A DNA stretch of 64,000 nt from positions 1,160,001 to 1,224,000 of the forward strand of contig JAQFVV010006453.1 of NCBI GenBank assembly GCA_028023455.1, read 5' to 3'. The notes under the pieces are model-generated. The model saw only the letters and a list, made by a program, of their open reading frames with translations, did not search any database and was not told where the DNA came from. A program made the position numbers and the translations under genes. This DNA is from Epiperipatus broadwayi (Eukaryota; Onychophora; Udeonychophora; Euonychophora; Peripatidae). Below, one piece after another: positions 11,345-22,620 of this stretch; position 1 is the stretch's first letter; every line of letters starts with the position of its first letter.

Positions 11345-12100
11345 TTCTTTATTGGTTCACTGAAAGATGAAGTCCTTTCCAAATTTGATCTAGGGTCTCA
11401 AATCCATGCCTCTATTCTCTGCATCACATCAATAAACTTTTTATTCCTTCCATTTCTCTGATATGTAGTGTCCTTCTAAATCTTTTACAATCTCTTGATG
11501 ATCCAATTTAAGACTTTAATTGTTTTCTATCAATACATATAATCTAATTCCACTTCAGTCTTTTAATAGTGTCAATGGTACCCATTAAATCTTTCACTCA
11601 AGCATTTTACTTTTGATTCCTTCTTGTTGTTCCTATTACATTCACACTTATTGGAATGATCTGAAATCTTGCATTGCTCTTTTTCTAAATATCCTAGTCT
11701 CAGATTCTTAAAAATAACAACTCAAAAAATAACGTATAAAAATCTGTTTTTCATATCCATAGGACATTGTCTTTTGATATCAAATTGGTTCTACCAAAAG
11801 CATTCCATCCAATTTAATTCTGTGATTAATTTTCATCTACTATGTTTCATAAACAACAAGTATATTCACCTATATTATTTGACATTTTGTAATCATTTAA
11901 CATCTTATCCAGACAACTTGAAAGACTTCAATAGTTTGGCTAATTGTGGTTTTTAATTATATTTTACCCATAGTCCTATCTTTACATTGAAGGTAAGCAA
12001 TGTTTCATCTACTTAAGGGAATTTAAAAATGATCTTTCTATCAGATCTTTCATGATAATCTCATCATATAATACTTTTTAGAAAGTCAATTAATATTTGT
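11345..12100 (-). mobile_element. degenerate RTE-type LINE fragment
   Basis: The 3' end on the minus strand (ATTGGTTCACTGAAAGATGA region) corresponds to the RTE 3' end seen at 16500. Upstream blocks match the other copies: the Tyr/Lys-rich region with CTCAGATTCTTA, then the CCAAAAGCATTCCATCCAA block encoding the degenerate WNAFG-type segment. Stops and frameshifts are everywhere. The 5' limit is uncertain. Confidence 0.55.
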
Positions 12101-12224
12101 TTGCTTTTCCAAATTCAATGAACATGTATCTTTGTACTGGTATATTGTACTGCATGATTTTGTACTGCATGATTAAGCATATACTGATAGCTCTTACAGA
12201 TTTCACTACCATGTTTTAAAAAAT

Positions 12225-12377
12225 TTATGTAGCAATTTTAAATGAAATTGTTTTCAATGCTTTTAGGTTAGTAGGGAGTCCATATCTCACATCTATACAA
12301 TAAATTGGTGAAATAGCAGCCCTACACTCAGATAATTTAACTGCAGTTATATTGCCATGAGTGTGTTTGACATTCCA
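12225..12377 (-). pseudogene. short protein-like open stretch, unassigned
   Basis: One minus-strand frame is open for about 50 codons in DNA where stops are otherwise dense. It includes HTHGNITAVKLSECRAAISP and further on YGLPTNLKALKTISFKIAT before a stop. Its composition is more protein-like than chance frames nearby, and it follows an RTE fragment on the same strand, so a decayed transposon or retroelement product is possible. I do not recognise the family. Confidence 0.25.
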
Positions 12378-12592
12378 ATATTCCTATTATTTTCCATCTA
12401 AAATGCTCTCAAATTTCTCAAGTTTATAACCACTCAAACAAAACTTTTTTCCACCACTGACTGATAAAAAACTTGAATTTTGGGAAAAATTAATTACTAA
12501 ACTAAATCTTTATAGATTACATCAGAAGTTTTAAAAACATAATGTAGACTAACTTTTAGATTAGAAAAAAAATAACACAATCAATAAAAAAC

Positions 12593-12684
12593 AGGCAAAA
12601 CTCTGCATACAGTAGTGCCACTCAGTGCAAGCCAGAGTAACAGCTTGAGCAAGAATAAGAAATGGTGATCATGTGATACTTATC
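12593..12684 (+). repeat. RepC fragment
   Basis: GGCAAAACTCTGCATACAGT and AGTGCCACTCAGTGCAAGCC match the RepC terminus. They are followed by TAACAGCTTGAGCAAG and a GATCATGTGAT end as at 9097-9256. Only one terminus is evident. Confidence 0.5.
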
Positions 12685-14490
12685 AATACACACTGTAATA
12701 CTCATTAATATAGGCAAAAGCCAGACAACATTTTGAAAATGGGGATTTAAAAGCCCTATCCAGTAACCTGTTTATTTCTCATTATACATCTTTGTAGATG
12801 AAACTAAGATAGAACAAAGTTTTTATTTTATCATAAATCTTAAAAATAAATAAATGGAGATCTTTATGCAATGAATTAATTCAAATTAGATACTTAATTT
12901 ATAACACAGTTTGATGTATGTCTTATGAAGTTGCTTATAAATTGTTTTAAAAATTGTGGTAAACACAATTGGAAGATAATACACAAATGACAATTATAAT
13001 ACAGAAAAAATCCTGGTTTTTATCCTAGAAATTTACTGGTGCACTTACTTACATGTGACATTTGGAAATGGAAACCTCTGAATTTTGGCAACAGAAGTAC
13101 TTTGACTTTTATACTTTCTACTTTCATACAAATTTCTATTTTGTACAAAAGCAATATAAAAAGACACAGCATGTTACAGAACTTTTTATCAAAAAAAGAA
13201 AAAGAGGAGTACAATTCAATTTTCTCATGGTACATTTATAAAGAAAATACCAGATACTAATCAATAAAGTGTTATTTATGCATATGTTAATACACGTCAT
13301 TAAAACTAAATATTTTAAAACACTTTGTGATGTTTTTTTTTTATATATTGTTTTAATTTTGTACATTTCAACTTTCATACATATTTCAGGAACCAATAAG
13401 TTACAAAAGTTGAGGACCACCTCCATATTAACTGTATAGTATTAGTGTTACTCATTTTACAGATGAAAAATGAATCAATTTTTAGTTGTTATCAAAGATT
13501 TTTTATGAATTATATATTATAATGAAAACTACAAAAGCAAACATCATAACAACTGAGGTATTCTTGCACATTTATGTGAATTGGCTTATATGTAAGTTCA
13601 CAATGTGGAATTAATTTAAATATAAGCTAATTTTAATGATGCTGCAAACATATTTTGGTTGATTTGATATTCATCTTATAATCATATTTGCTCTAATCTA
13701 CAATCCACATAAAAGCTTGGTAACACAATATCAGATTCAGTTTTGTCAGTTTATGCGGATGACTTCCATATTAGGTTGCACTGTATTGATGCAATGGTAA
13801 CTTGGAAGTTTACTGCTTCAGGTGTTACATATTTATACCAGTGATATAATATTCTATCAATAATGAAATATAATGCATTAAGTTTTTTATTTGAAAGCAA
13901 CTAAGCATTATCAAGTGATGAATCTTGGTCATTGTTAGTGGTGGTTTCCCAATGCTTGTCATTCTTTAACCCTATTTTATTTTGCACTCCAATAATTAAA
14001 TTAGTTTTAGAAAATTGATTAATTTTAAAATTTAATTTTAAAAAATATACATTGATATGTATAATGAATAATAAATTTCAGTGTTTGTTTAATAGCTACT
14101 AAGATAAGAATTTATTTTTAGGTTGTTGTTTCTTTTGTATTTTGATGTTAGTAACCAATAATGCCTTTGTAAGTTCAGTAGAGGTTTAATTATTAAATAA
14201 TGATTCCATTTAATATCATTGTAGAAGTCTAATTATAATTTAAAAGGAAATATTCATAGAAAATTGTGACAGTAATTTTATTAATTTCATTTGTGTTTTA
14301 CATTCTTTATGGTTTACAATTTAATTAGACTGTCAAATTTAATTATGGAGTTTCATTATTAAATTATTTTCGAGCATGTATTGCTTTTATTTTAATAAAT
14401 GGAAAAAGGTTTGTGAAAAAAAACTAAATCATACGTTTTAATAGTGAATTTATGATAACATTTGTTTGTTTATATATGTATTGTTCTTAC
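12685..14490. other. AT-rich sequence; possible RT-motif relic at 13713-13841 (+)
   Basis: Frames are short. A 43-codon open stretch on the plus strand includes VYADDFHIRLHCIDAM, with YADD at 13752-13763. YADD is the RT catalytic motif, but nothing else around it is recognisable and four residues can occur by chance. A CTTTCATACA block recurs near 13125 and 13375. The rest is featureless. Confidence 0.35.
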
Positions 14491-14756
14491 TGAATAATAT
14501 TTCTGTAGTGAAACTTTCACTACAGCACTCTGATGCAAGGTAGGGATTGGTTTACACCCACTTTTAACATCTTGGGATGGAATCATAAACATATGACCAA
14601 AAACATATGAACATGATCTATGATCCCCAAGATCTGCATTTCATGCTGAACCAGCACTCCTCAGTTGGTCCGGACCACAATTTTCACACATATCTTTATT
14701 GAAATCAGACCCTACCTTTCATGTGAGTAAAAATTATACTACAGAAATATTATTCA
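14491..14756. mobile_element. inverted-repeat element carrying RepB sequence
   Basis: TGAATAATATTTCTGTAGT at the left is mirrored by ACTACAGAAATATTATTCA at the right. A second mirrored block (AAGGTAGGG / CCCTACCTT) lies inside. The centre contains the RepB body (TTTCATGCTGAACCAGCACT, TCAGTTGGTCCGGA). It looks like a non-autonomous DNA element or a RepB unit whose true ends are these inverted repeats. Confidence 0.6.
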
Positions 14757-14764
14757 TTATTGAC

Positions 14765-15735
14765 ATGTTATATAGGGAGCATACCAATAGCTCAAACAAG
14801 CTTTTAATAGATAAGTGTGGTAAGAGAAAAATATTTAAAATCTCTATCTAGAACATTCCTATCCTCAGACCAATTGGCTTCAAGTTTTGGCTCACTGCAG
14901 TGAGGAACTAGAATATTCAGACTCCTAATATAAAATACCAACTCAAAACCCAGCACTTATTTAATATGTAACATTTAAGTAGAATTTCTGAAAATATTTT
15001 GATACAAAAATATCTTTAACTCCAGCTATCTAACTTAAATAGCTATATGGGACTGAACCAAATTCAGATCTACCATATATTAATAATCTTAACATTTCCA
15101 AGACAAAATTATAATAATCAATAAAGCAAGTCATATATAGTGTGGCATTGCTTTTATGAACTTGCATTTACAAATATGTAATACAGGGAGTGTACACAAC
15201 AGCTCAAACAAGCTCTTAATTGATGTGTGGTAAGAGAAAAATATTTAAAATCACATCACATACCTATCCCCAGACCAACTGGTTTCAGCTTTTGGCTCAC
15301 TTCTGTGAAGAGCTAGAATATTCAAACACTAGATCTAAAATATCAATTCAAAAACAGCACTTATTTAATACATAACATTTAAGTAGAAACTGAAATTTTT
15401 CGGACATGAAAAGGTCTAACTCCAGCTATATAACTTACATAGCTATATGGGACTGAACCAAATTCAGATTTACCATATATTAATAGCCTTAGCATTTCCA
15501 AGGCCTTAATGTCAAAATTATAATAATAAATCAAGTCATATATAGCATGACATTTCTTTTATGAGTATTTACAAATATGTAATATAGGGAGCATACCAAT
15601 ACTTCAAACAAGCTTTTAATTGATAAGTGACTTGCTTTATTGATTATTATAATTTTGCCATTAGGGCCTTGGAAGTGCTAAGGCTATTAATATATGGTAG
15701 ATCTGAATTTGGTTCAGTCCCATATAGCTAGTTAT
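14765..15735 (+). repeat. tandem repeat of ~410 bp with an inverted partial copy
   Basis: Units start at about 14772, 15183 and 15584 with GGGAGxxTACxxAxxxCTCAA, giving periods near 411 and 401 bases. Shared blocks include GTGGTAAGAGAAAAATATTT, CTATATGGGACTGAACCAAA and TACCATATATTAATA. The third unit is cut after about 45 bases and is followed (15627-15735) by a reverse-complement piece of the unit's end. The sequence is non-coding. The CCCAGACCAACTGGTTTC block resembles the RepC interior at 17930 and 35370. Confidence 0.65.
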
Positions 15736-15887
15736 ATATTTATGTGACTCATATATATATATATATCATTAATATATTTATATAAATCATATTTTTTATA
15801 TAAATGTTTCCCAATATTTAACTCCATTCTATCACAGTATTAAAAGTTATAATTCATTAATATACTTGCATGACTTATATGTATATG

Positions 15888-16078
15888 GAAATCTTGAATA
15901 TGTGGAGTTATCCATTTAAATAAACTTCATTAGAAAGCACTTAACATAGAACAACTGCCCCAAGCCAAGAGATCAGTCTGTCAGTTTACTTTAAGTCTTG
16001 ACCTGAGGCAGTTCTACTAGGTTAAGTGCTTTTTAATGAAGTTGATTTAAATGGATATTTCGACACATTCAAGATTTC
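15888..16078. mobile_element. foldback MITE-like element
   Basis: Arms of about 77 bases start GAAATCTTGAATATGTGGAG and end with its near complement. They share CATTTAAATxxACTTCATTA and AAGCACTTAAC, with a loop of about 35 bases. There is no coding sequence. Confidence 0.6.
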
Positions 16079-16156
16079 AATCTAAACATCCATTAAAAAT
16101 ATTGTATTACAATATATATAAATTTAATATTTTTAATGGTTAACATAGATATAAAC

Positions 16157-16430
16157 TAATTAGTAAATGGGTTAACATTATATATATATATATATATGAA
16201 GTTAAATTCACAGCCAAGGTATACTGATGTGCAGCAACAAACAGGCAGATTTCTGAGGCTGAATGAAAATAAAAGCAAATCTGTCCAACCTGCCAATAAC
16301 CTAGCTTTATAAGTTTGCTACTGTTTTCATTCACCCTGGAGAAAGTGCATTCCAATTGGTTGCTGCATAATAGTACATATTGGCTGTGAATTTAACTTTG
16401 TATATATAAGGTTATCTCATTTACTAATTA
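16157..16430. mobile_element. foldback MITE-like element
   Basis: The ends TAATTAGTAAATG / CATTTACTAATTA extend inward to AAGTTAAATTCACAGCCAA / TTGGCTGTGAATTTAACTT and on to GCAGCAAC / GTTGCTGC, so the arms are about 75-80 bases. The left arm is interrupted by an (AT)n run. The 71-codon minus-strand frame crossing it is a by-product of the repeat. Confidence 0.6.
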
Positions 16431-16499
16431 ATTTTCAGGTGAGTTCACAAATTTAATCTAAAAGCATGTGCAAAGATTAATTTTCTTTCATAAGAATAT

Positions 16500-16778
16500 A
16501 TACATCATCATCATCATCAACCATTATCAATCCACTGCAGGATGAAGGTCTCTCCAAGTTCTTTTCTGATCTTTAGCTTCTCTTCTCCACATCACCCCTG
16601 CACACTTTCTTATTTCATCCATCCATCTCACATGTGGTCCTTTTTGGGGCCTTTTACAATCTCTTAGAATCCAGTTTAAGATTTCAATTGTCCATCTATT
16701 ATCATCTCTTTTAGCAGTATGTTCATCCCAACTCCACTTCAGTCTTTTAATTTTTTTTAATGAGATATATGTATACAT
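16500..16778 (-). mobile_element. RTE-type LINE 3' end
   Basis: The minus-strand frame 16778-16527 reads LKWSWDEHTAKRDDNRWTIE, then WILRDCKRPQKGPHVRWMDE, IRKCAGVMWRREAKDQKRTW and a stop. This is the typical C-terminal end of RTE-clade LINE polyproteins (W-x-H-x-R, RW-x-D-E-I and a final W). It ends in a TGATGA-type tail at about 16503-16518. It is the best kept of the RTE 3' ends in the window. The first residues (MYTYISLKKI) derive from flanking AT repeats. Confidence 0.75.
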
Positions 16779-17829
16779 ACAGTAATATATATATTAACAA
16801 CTTTTGCTTTTTTGCTGAGCCAGGTTTTTGATCCAAAATAATTGTTGACAATTGTTTATATACTCTTGTAGAATAAATTATTACATATTAATTACAGTAT
16901 ATTGATATTATATTGTTTATTGTACAGCAAAAATTGTTAAGATTTATTACCATAATTATTGACAATTGTCTATGTACATTTGTACAATATATTCTTACAT
17001 ATTTTGATATATAAATATTATCCAGTGTATTATATATATTACAAATTTTAGTAATACTTTACTTTTGTTGGTAAATATTAAGGGTTATTGTATTACTAAC
17101 TTATTTATGTGAATCATATTTTGTCACAAGGTTTTTCAATGTTTTAACCACATTTTTTTATCATTATCTAAAATATTCTTAATGTATTATACATTAATGA
17201 TGCATAAACCTTAAAATGATATTAGATAAAATTCACAAAATCATCATTGAGCTTATATAAATTATTACAGCACATATGTGAAACGGTGAAATCCTTTTTA
17301 TTTAATTCCATACATCTTATGTGCTTGATAAATATATTTGCACATTAAATATATAATTCATAAAAATAAAAATAAGCTTTTAATGAAAAGTATGGAAGAA
17401 TAGTTTTATATGATATTTGTCATGGATGGTCCATTTTGAAACTTAGAATTCTTTAATTTAATATTTTCATGGAAATCAGAAAAATAAAAATATATTTCCC
17501 TTTTTTAAATCATTAGTTTTGCCTATTAAAAATCACTTATTTTTTGGTAAACACTTTTATTTAACTTTTGTTTGTTTATTTGCATTAAATCTTGTTATCT
17601 ATTATTAATATAATTTTATAGAATGGATTTTATACACGTGTTATGTATCAATGACAATGTAATATTTTGGAGTTGTCTAGTCAATTGTTCAGTTTAACAG
17701 AATTGGTGGTCTGGATTTCAAACTACCTTACTATCGATGCAGTAATTTTTTTGATGTGGAATGGATGGGGGTATAATTTTAAAAATATGGTTTTATCAAA
17801 TTTCATGATTATTCGCTAAAAAGTATTTA
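16779..17829. other. AT-rich sequence, nothing recognised
   Basis: TTGTACAATATATT-like stretches recur loosely around 16850-17040. No coding or RNA feature is visible. Confidence 0.5.
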
Positions 17830-18215
17830 CCACTAAACATCACATAATCACCATTCTTTAATCTTGCATAAGCTGTTTACACAGAGGCAAAACTCTCCAT
17901 GCAGTAGCACCACTGATGAAAGCCACAAGCTCGAAACCAGTCTGGGGATATTGGATGAGTAGGCACTAGATAGAGATTTTATGTACAAACTTCCTTCATT
18001 CATTGATTATTCTGCCTTGCACTGAGTGGGGCTACTGTATGGAGAGTTTGCCTCTGTGTAAAAAGCATTTATGGATAACGAAAACATAAAAAAAAGAAAT
18101 GAAAGTTGAAATCTTAATTTCTCTTGAATGTTTAATTAAAAATTACTCTTTTTGATATGTTGCTTTTATAAACACAAAAATTACCAAAGCATCACATGAT
18201 CACTATTGCCACTAC
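17830..18215. mobile_element. RepC element with terminal inverted repeats
   Basis: TTTACACAGAGGCAAAACTC (from 17877) is mirrored at the right end, finishing near 18062; the arms are about 31 bases with one mismatch and one indel. The interior has CAGTCTGGGGATATTGGATG and AGTAGGCACTAGATAGAGAT, which occur inverted at 35320-35400. Outside the arms, CATCACATxATCACxATT occurs on both sides (near 17840 and 18190), which other RepC copies also carry. No transposase is encoded. Confidence 0.65.
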
Positions 18216-18384
18216 TAACAAGGATCAGGTAAAAAAATTCCACATGCCTGAACTTCATTTCAAATACTCAAAATATAGTAAAATTATCGATTTTTAAATT
18301 TAAATATAAATAGTTAATAAAAACTATCCATTGCAAAATATCTAAACACTAAAAAATAAAAAAAATTATAAAAATATTTTATAC

Positions 18385-18646
18385 AAAATGCTTTAATTTG
18401 ATGAGTAATACATTAAAACTGAAAAAAAATTTTTTTTTCTTTATGCACAATTTTGATTGGTATATGCAAATTGAAATAAAAGCATGGACCACCCATAAAT
18501 TAATGAAATTAATTACTAGTGATTTATCAATGTATAGTTGCCCAATACTTTTATTTCAACTCATATATACCAATCAAAATTGTGGTTGAAAAAAAATAAA
18601 ATTTTTGGATTTATTTCATTATTCATCAAACTAATAAAAGCATTTT
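18385..18646. mobile_element. foldback MITE-like element
   Basis: AAAATGCTTTAATTTGATGA is mirrored by TCATCAAACTAATAAAAGCA at the right, and CACAATTTTGATTGGTATAT by ATATACCAATCAAAATTGTG inside. The 63-codon plus-strand frame within it is an accident of the repeat. Confidence 0.6.
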
Positions 18647-18670
18647 AAAAAGAAAACAGTATATATATAT

Positions 18671-18705
18671 TGAAACGATAACTTTCCAAGCCCTTTATCG
18701 TTTCA
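18671..18705. repeat. short perfect hairpin
   Basis: TGAAACGATAA and TTATCGTTTCA form an 11-base perfect stem with a 13-base loop. No poly-U or tRNA context suggests a role. Confidence 0.4.
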
Positions 18706-19499
18706 CCATCAAACCTAATGACACACTCATCTGTGCTAAGTTCGAACCTATTTACATGTTAATAAATTTAAAATTAGCTCACGTCTATATAAACAGTATT
18801 ATATATTTGCGTGTGAACCAACGCTATAATTAGATAGGGTTAGTAAAATTATAGTGTACTAAATTGATTTAATAATTCTAAAAATGTTCGTTATATTATT
18901 TAAGTAAAGAGTAAATTATTCATTTTGTTGTTTAAGATTGTAATTTTGTATGTGGATATATAATCTGTGCTATATAGAAGAAAGACATGATTTTAAAATA
19001 TGTAAAAGCCATTATCTAAAAATAATATTAAATGTTTCTTTAAAAATTGTTAAAAGATTTTTTGTTTTAAATATATTTCAGGGAAAAGTTTCTCGAAAAT
19101 ATATTTAAAAGCTATATCAATATGTTTGTAAGTTATTTTAAATAAATATGTTAAATATGTTTTCGTTTTTAAAAAAATGTTAAAAAGTTGTTTTTAATGT
19201 AAGATTAAAAATAAAAGCTGGTCAAGTAAACAAGTGTCATTAACGACCACCCCTGGAATTCGTAAAAAGTAAAACTAATTCAAAATTTACTAATTAAAAT
19301 CTTCTTAGATAAGATTAAGTTATTTTAAAATCTAAATTGGACAATTGTTTGCAACGAAAAATCTTAATTATAATAATAGCTTATGGAATGTTTCTAACAT
19401 AAGTTATCTAAGATCTGGATTATAAATCGAAAATTATTTAATTAAATTCCTGAGTTTAGTGTCTTGAGGCGAGAGATTCCGATAAAAAAACATATAAAT
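18706..19499. other. AT-rich sequence, nothing recognised
   Basis: Only AT-rich sequence with short repeats is visible; no open frame of interest. Confidence 0.5.
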
Positions 19500-20900
19500 A
19501 CTCTGTATTTTTAACAGAAAAGACAGCCATATTGTTAGTGAGAATTGCAGCCAGTCTTCACAATTGTTTAATGTTTAACATGTCCGGCTAAAAGCAGGCA
19601 TCTTGTTGCTGTTACTCCATGGGAGAACAGTGTTTCTCTCATCGAAATGCCTAAACCACCATCATGCCGCTAGCAGAGATAAGCCTAACAGAATGGGAAA
19701 GATGATGTCATCAGCCGCCCAGTAAAACTCACCAAACCTACAGCAAGAACTTGCAGTCCAGATAAATAATACCGGTACTGTTTTATTTTTCAAACCGCAG
19801 AGCTCTGTGTAATTCTGTATAAATGTAAACAATATCTATATAAGTTAGCTAACTCTCTTTTTGAAATAATGATAAAGCTAAATGTAATCAAAACTTAGAA
19901 TCCATTTAATATTTTAAATATGTCAATTGCTATCAAAATTTAATGTGTTAAAGTTTAAATAATCTGACATTTATATTTTCCTTTCATTTAAAGTACATTA
20001 TAAGTGCCTAATTTAAAGTTATATCACTGCGGTTGTGTCTATATTTCTTTGCTTATTTTAAATGCTTATTATATTTTATATGCCAATATTTCGAAACAGT
20101 GGGCACTTAATTTCATCTTTTTAAAAAGATATTATTTGAAAATCTTTGCGTAATTTGTTTATCGCATCAACTCTCTGCGCACTGTTTCGAAATCCTATTT
20201 TTTTTTATTATTTAAATGATTTAATATGTGAAATGTGGCTCTTTTAAAATCAACCATTTAAAAACTTAACTTGATAAGTTTATTTAAGAATTAAATTTAG
20301 CCTTGATCATATTTATAAGTACATTTGACATTTAAATTCTTAAGACCATAGAAATATACTTTCCCTCCTTAAATATTTATTATCTATAAGTAACTTAATA
20401 GATCGAGCATGTCAAAGTACAGATGTAGTAATATTCCCTTTCGTAGCATAGACGTTTATTACCAGGCTACACAAGAATTGGTCCCAATTTGATAGAGCTA
20501 ATATGCTATTAACTCGTATTTCATAGTATGAAATATACTATTCTTTGCTTGGCGGATGTGATATATTATTTTATAAAATTATTCTTGTTTTGCTGCTATA
20601 TGTAATATACGTATCTCAAGATGGAGCCACGACATTTCCAGCACATCTTCTCTTATAGTGTAGAGCAGTAGCGAAGCCTGAGCCAAGGCCAGGTTAGCTT
20701 GTAAGTCCCCCGCCATTCCTGAACACAATGTTCCTTTTCACGCAGCATTGCGATTGGTTGCAGGGTACCGGCGTTTGTTGCAAGAACCCTGAAGTTATTT
20801 CATCCATCCACAGAGCGACTTTTCCTAGTATTGTTTACCTGTGCCATAGTGCATTGGTAAAATCTTATGCAACCAACTCTCACACATTAACATAACGCTT
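19500..20900. promoter_or_regulatory. candidate regulatory or 5' exon region
   Basis: Two tracts (about 19530-19810 and 20600-20880) are clearly richer in GC and contain several CpG, unlike their surroundings. The second has an ATTGG (inverted CCAAT) at 20753-20757, TGTTTAC at about 20834, and a TATAAG-like site on the minus strand at 20651-20657. The first contains a GTGAGT donor-like site on the minus strand near 19726. Neither tract has a long open frame. A promoter, an untranslated first exon or a fragment of an unrecognised transposon would all fit. No orientation is secure. Confidence 0.35.
20088..20193. repeat. 14-base perfect inverted repeat
   Basis: ATTTCGAAACAGTG (20088-20101) and CACTGTTTCGAAAT (20180-20193) are exact complements 78 bases apart. 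They contain a CG in otherwise CpG-poor DNA and lie inside the candidate regulatory region. Confidence 0.5.
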
Positions 20901-21386
20901 TCAGCATTCTGAAATTTTCTCTCAAAAGCCATGTTCGATCAATCATTACTTGAGCTGTTTTATGAGCTCGTGATTAAGTCATAGTGTACCGTATATTTTA
21001 GTAAAGGAATTCATGATCAAAGTTCAATATAATTATTTATATAACAGCCACAAAATAATAGGATTTGGCTTAAATAGATTTATAGACATAACGTAGTGAT
21101 TAAATATGTATCAGTTGTAAAGCAATTCATAATACCGGCATATGTCAAACCCATGTATGAAAATTAAATGAAATTATTTATATAAAGCTATTTTGAATTG
21201 TATATAAAAAGAGAATGTGTTCTTTTATCCACCCAATGTTTGCGTACATTTGACGCTGAAATGTGTAAAACTTATCAATTTCATGCCAATTGTAAATAAA
21301 TATATAATTAATTTAATGTATTTCATTCTCTGTCTCATTATTGATCTAATTCAATCCAGTTCTAATTATTATTTATAGCCTATATA
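20901..21386. other. AT-rich sequence, nothing recognised
   Basis: No open frame or repeat is recognised between the GC-richer tract and the possible LTR. Confidence 0.45.
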
Positions 21387-21684
21387 TGTGAAAACTATGA
21401 ATTAAGTTAAATTAGATTAGTGATATATTTTAGTCAATTAAGAACCTCTCTTTTAATTATCAGAGTCTCATTGCTTCTCCGTGACCTATATCGGCCGTGT
21501 GGAAAGAGGCATACTACGTGTAATTTCAAAGTGGTCATTTGTAGGGTATTGAGTCTTGGAATCCTGGCTTACGAGTTGAAGTGTGGTTGGACTTGGGATG
21601 TCACAGTCCTAGTCTGGTCAGCTTCAGTCTCTTTTGCTTGGATTCTGAATTCTGTTACGCGAATGTACAAACTTGACTGTTACA
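21387..21684 (-). mobile_element. possible solo LTR
   Basis: A 298-base segment of distinctly higher GC begins TGTGAAAACT and ends CTGTTACA, so on the minus strand it begins TGTAACAG and ends TTTTCACA, the TG...CA form of retrotransposon LTRs. The five bases ATATA flank both sides (21382-21386 and 21685-21689), but this is AT-repeat sequence and weak evidence. It interrupts the 5' edge of a RepF copy. There is no second LTR or internal region. The 94-codon plus-strand frame in it resembles no protein I know. Confidence 0.35.
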
Positions 21685-22620
21685 ATATATATATATTGAG
21701 ATAGTTATGTGTCTCATGGCATACAATAACATAGTAGTGTGTTTGCACATATATACAAAGTTGAAGCAAAAAGTAGAATCAAACACAATCAAAAACTTTT
21801 TTGTAGATAGTTTCTATATTACACTATAATAACAGTTAAGAATTAAATAATTTTGAATTTTGAAAAGAAAAAAATTATAAATTAAACATTTTAAAAGATT
21901 CAATTAATGTTTTATTATTTCTGATTTTGAAATAAAACAAGCATGATTTTATGTCACAATAGATATACTGGTACTTATAAAATTCCACCATCTATTTTGA
22001 TTAGATTAAGAAATTTTTTAATTAAAGTTTCTATAACATATTTTGATAAAAATCATACCAAATTGTTTTTGAAAGAATTAAGTTGAATTGAAAAGTATCA
22101 TTAACTTTTTTCAATCAAGATAAAAAAAACATACTTTTAAAATTTTACCCTAACTATAAAAAGGTTGGTGAAAAAGATTAAAGGAGAGTTTCACCAATTT
22201 ACAGATTATGGCAGCATGGTGATTATGAAGTTATAACTAAAGGAAAGAGATACTGTATCTAGCCATTGCTAGTGTACAATGATATAGTTTGGATTCACAT
22301 GGAAGCAAGACCAAGTTTCATGTAGTTTATAGACCATATATAGGTCTTTATTATCTCACTGTCTTAGCTGAAGTCCATCAAATGATAGAGACTAAATGGA
22401 GATGATTGAATGTCAACAGTTATCAGATTATACCTTTTTTGAAGATGGCAATATGTCAATCTATAGTTTTAGAAGGGACCAGCTTACCAAAAGATTGTCA
22501 TGCTATATACACAGTTTTATCAATATGCAGAGAGTCAAAGACAAAGGTACTATGTCATGTATATAAAGTACTTACAGATATCAGCTGCTTTTAAAGGTAA
22601 ATAATTTTTTATTAAATTAT
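21685..22620 (+). repeat. dispersed repeat RepF, copy 1
   Basis: It shares ordered blocks with 42560-43450: an (AT)n-TTG start, CAxxAACATAGTxGT, GCACATATATA, AAAAGTAGAATCAAACACA, TTTTGTAGAT, and farther on AATGTCAACA...TCTGATTATA-like and ATATGCAGAGA blocks. Similarity is patchy, so the copies are old. A possible frame (ending near 22594) is open for 62 codons but has no recognised domain. The class is unknown. Confidence 0.45.

Noticed and set aside
13713-13841. Reverse transcriptase gene from a YADD motif
   Set aside because: A 43-codon frame with one four-residue motif and no other RT block is not enough; left as a note.
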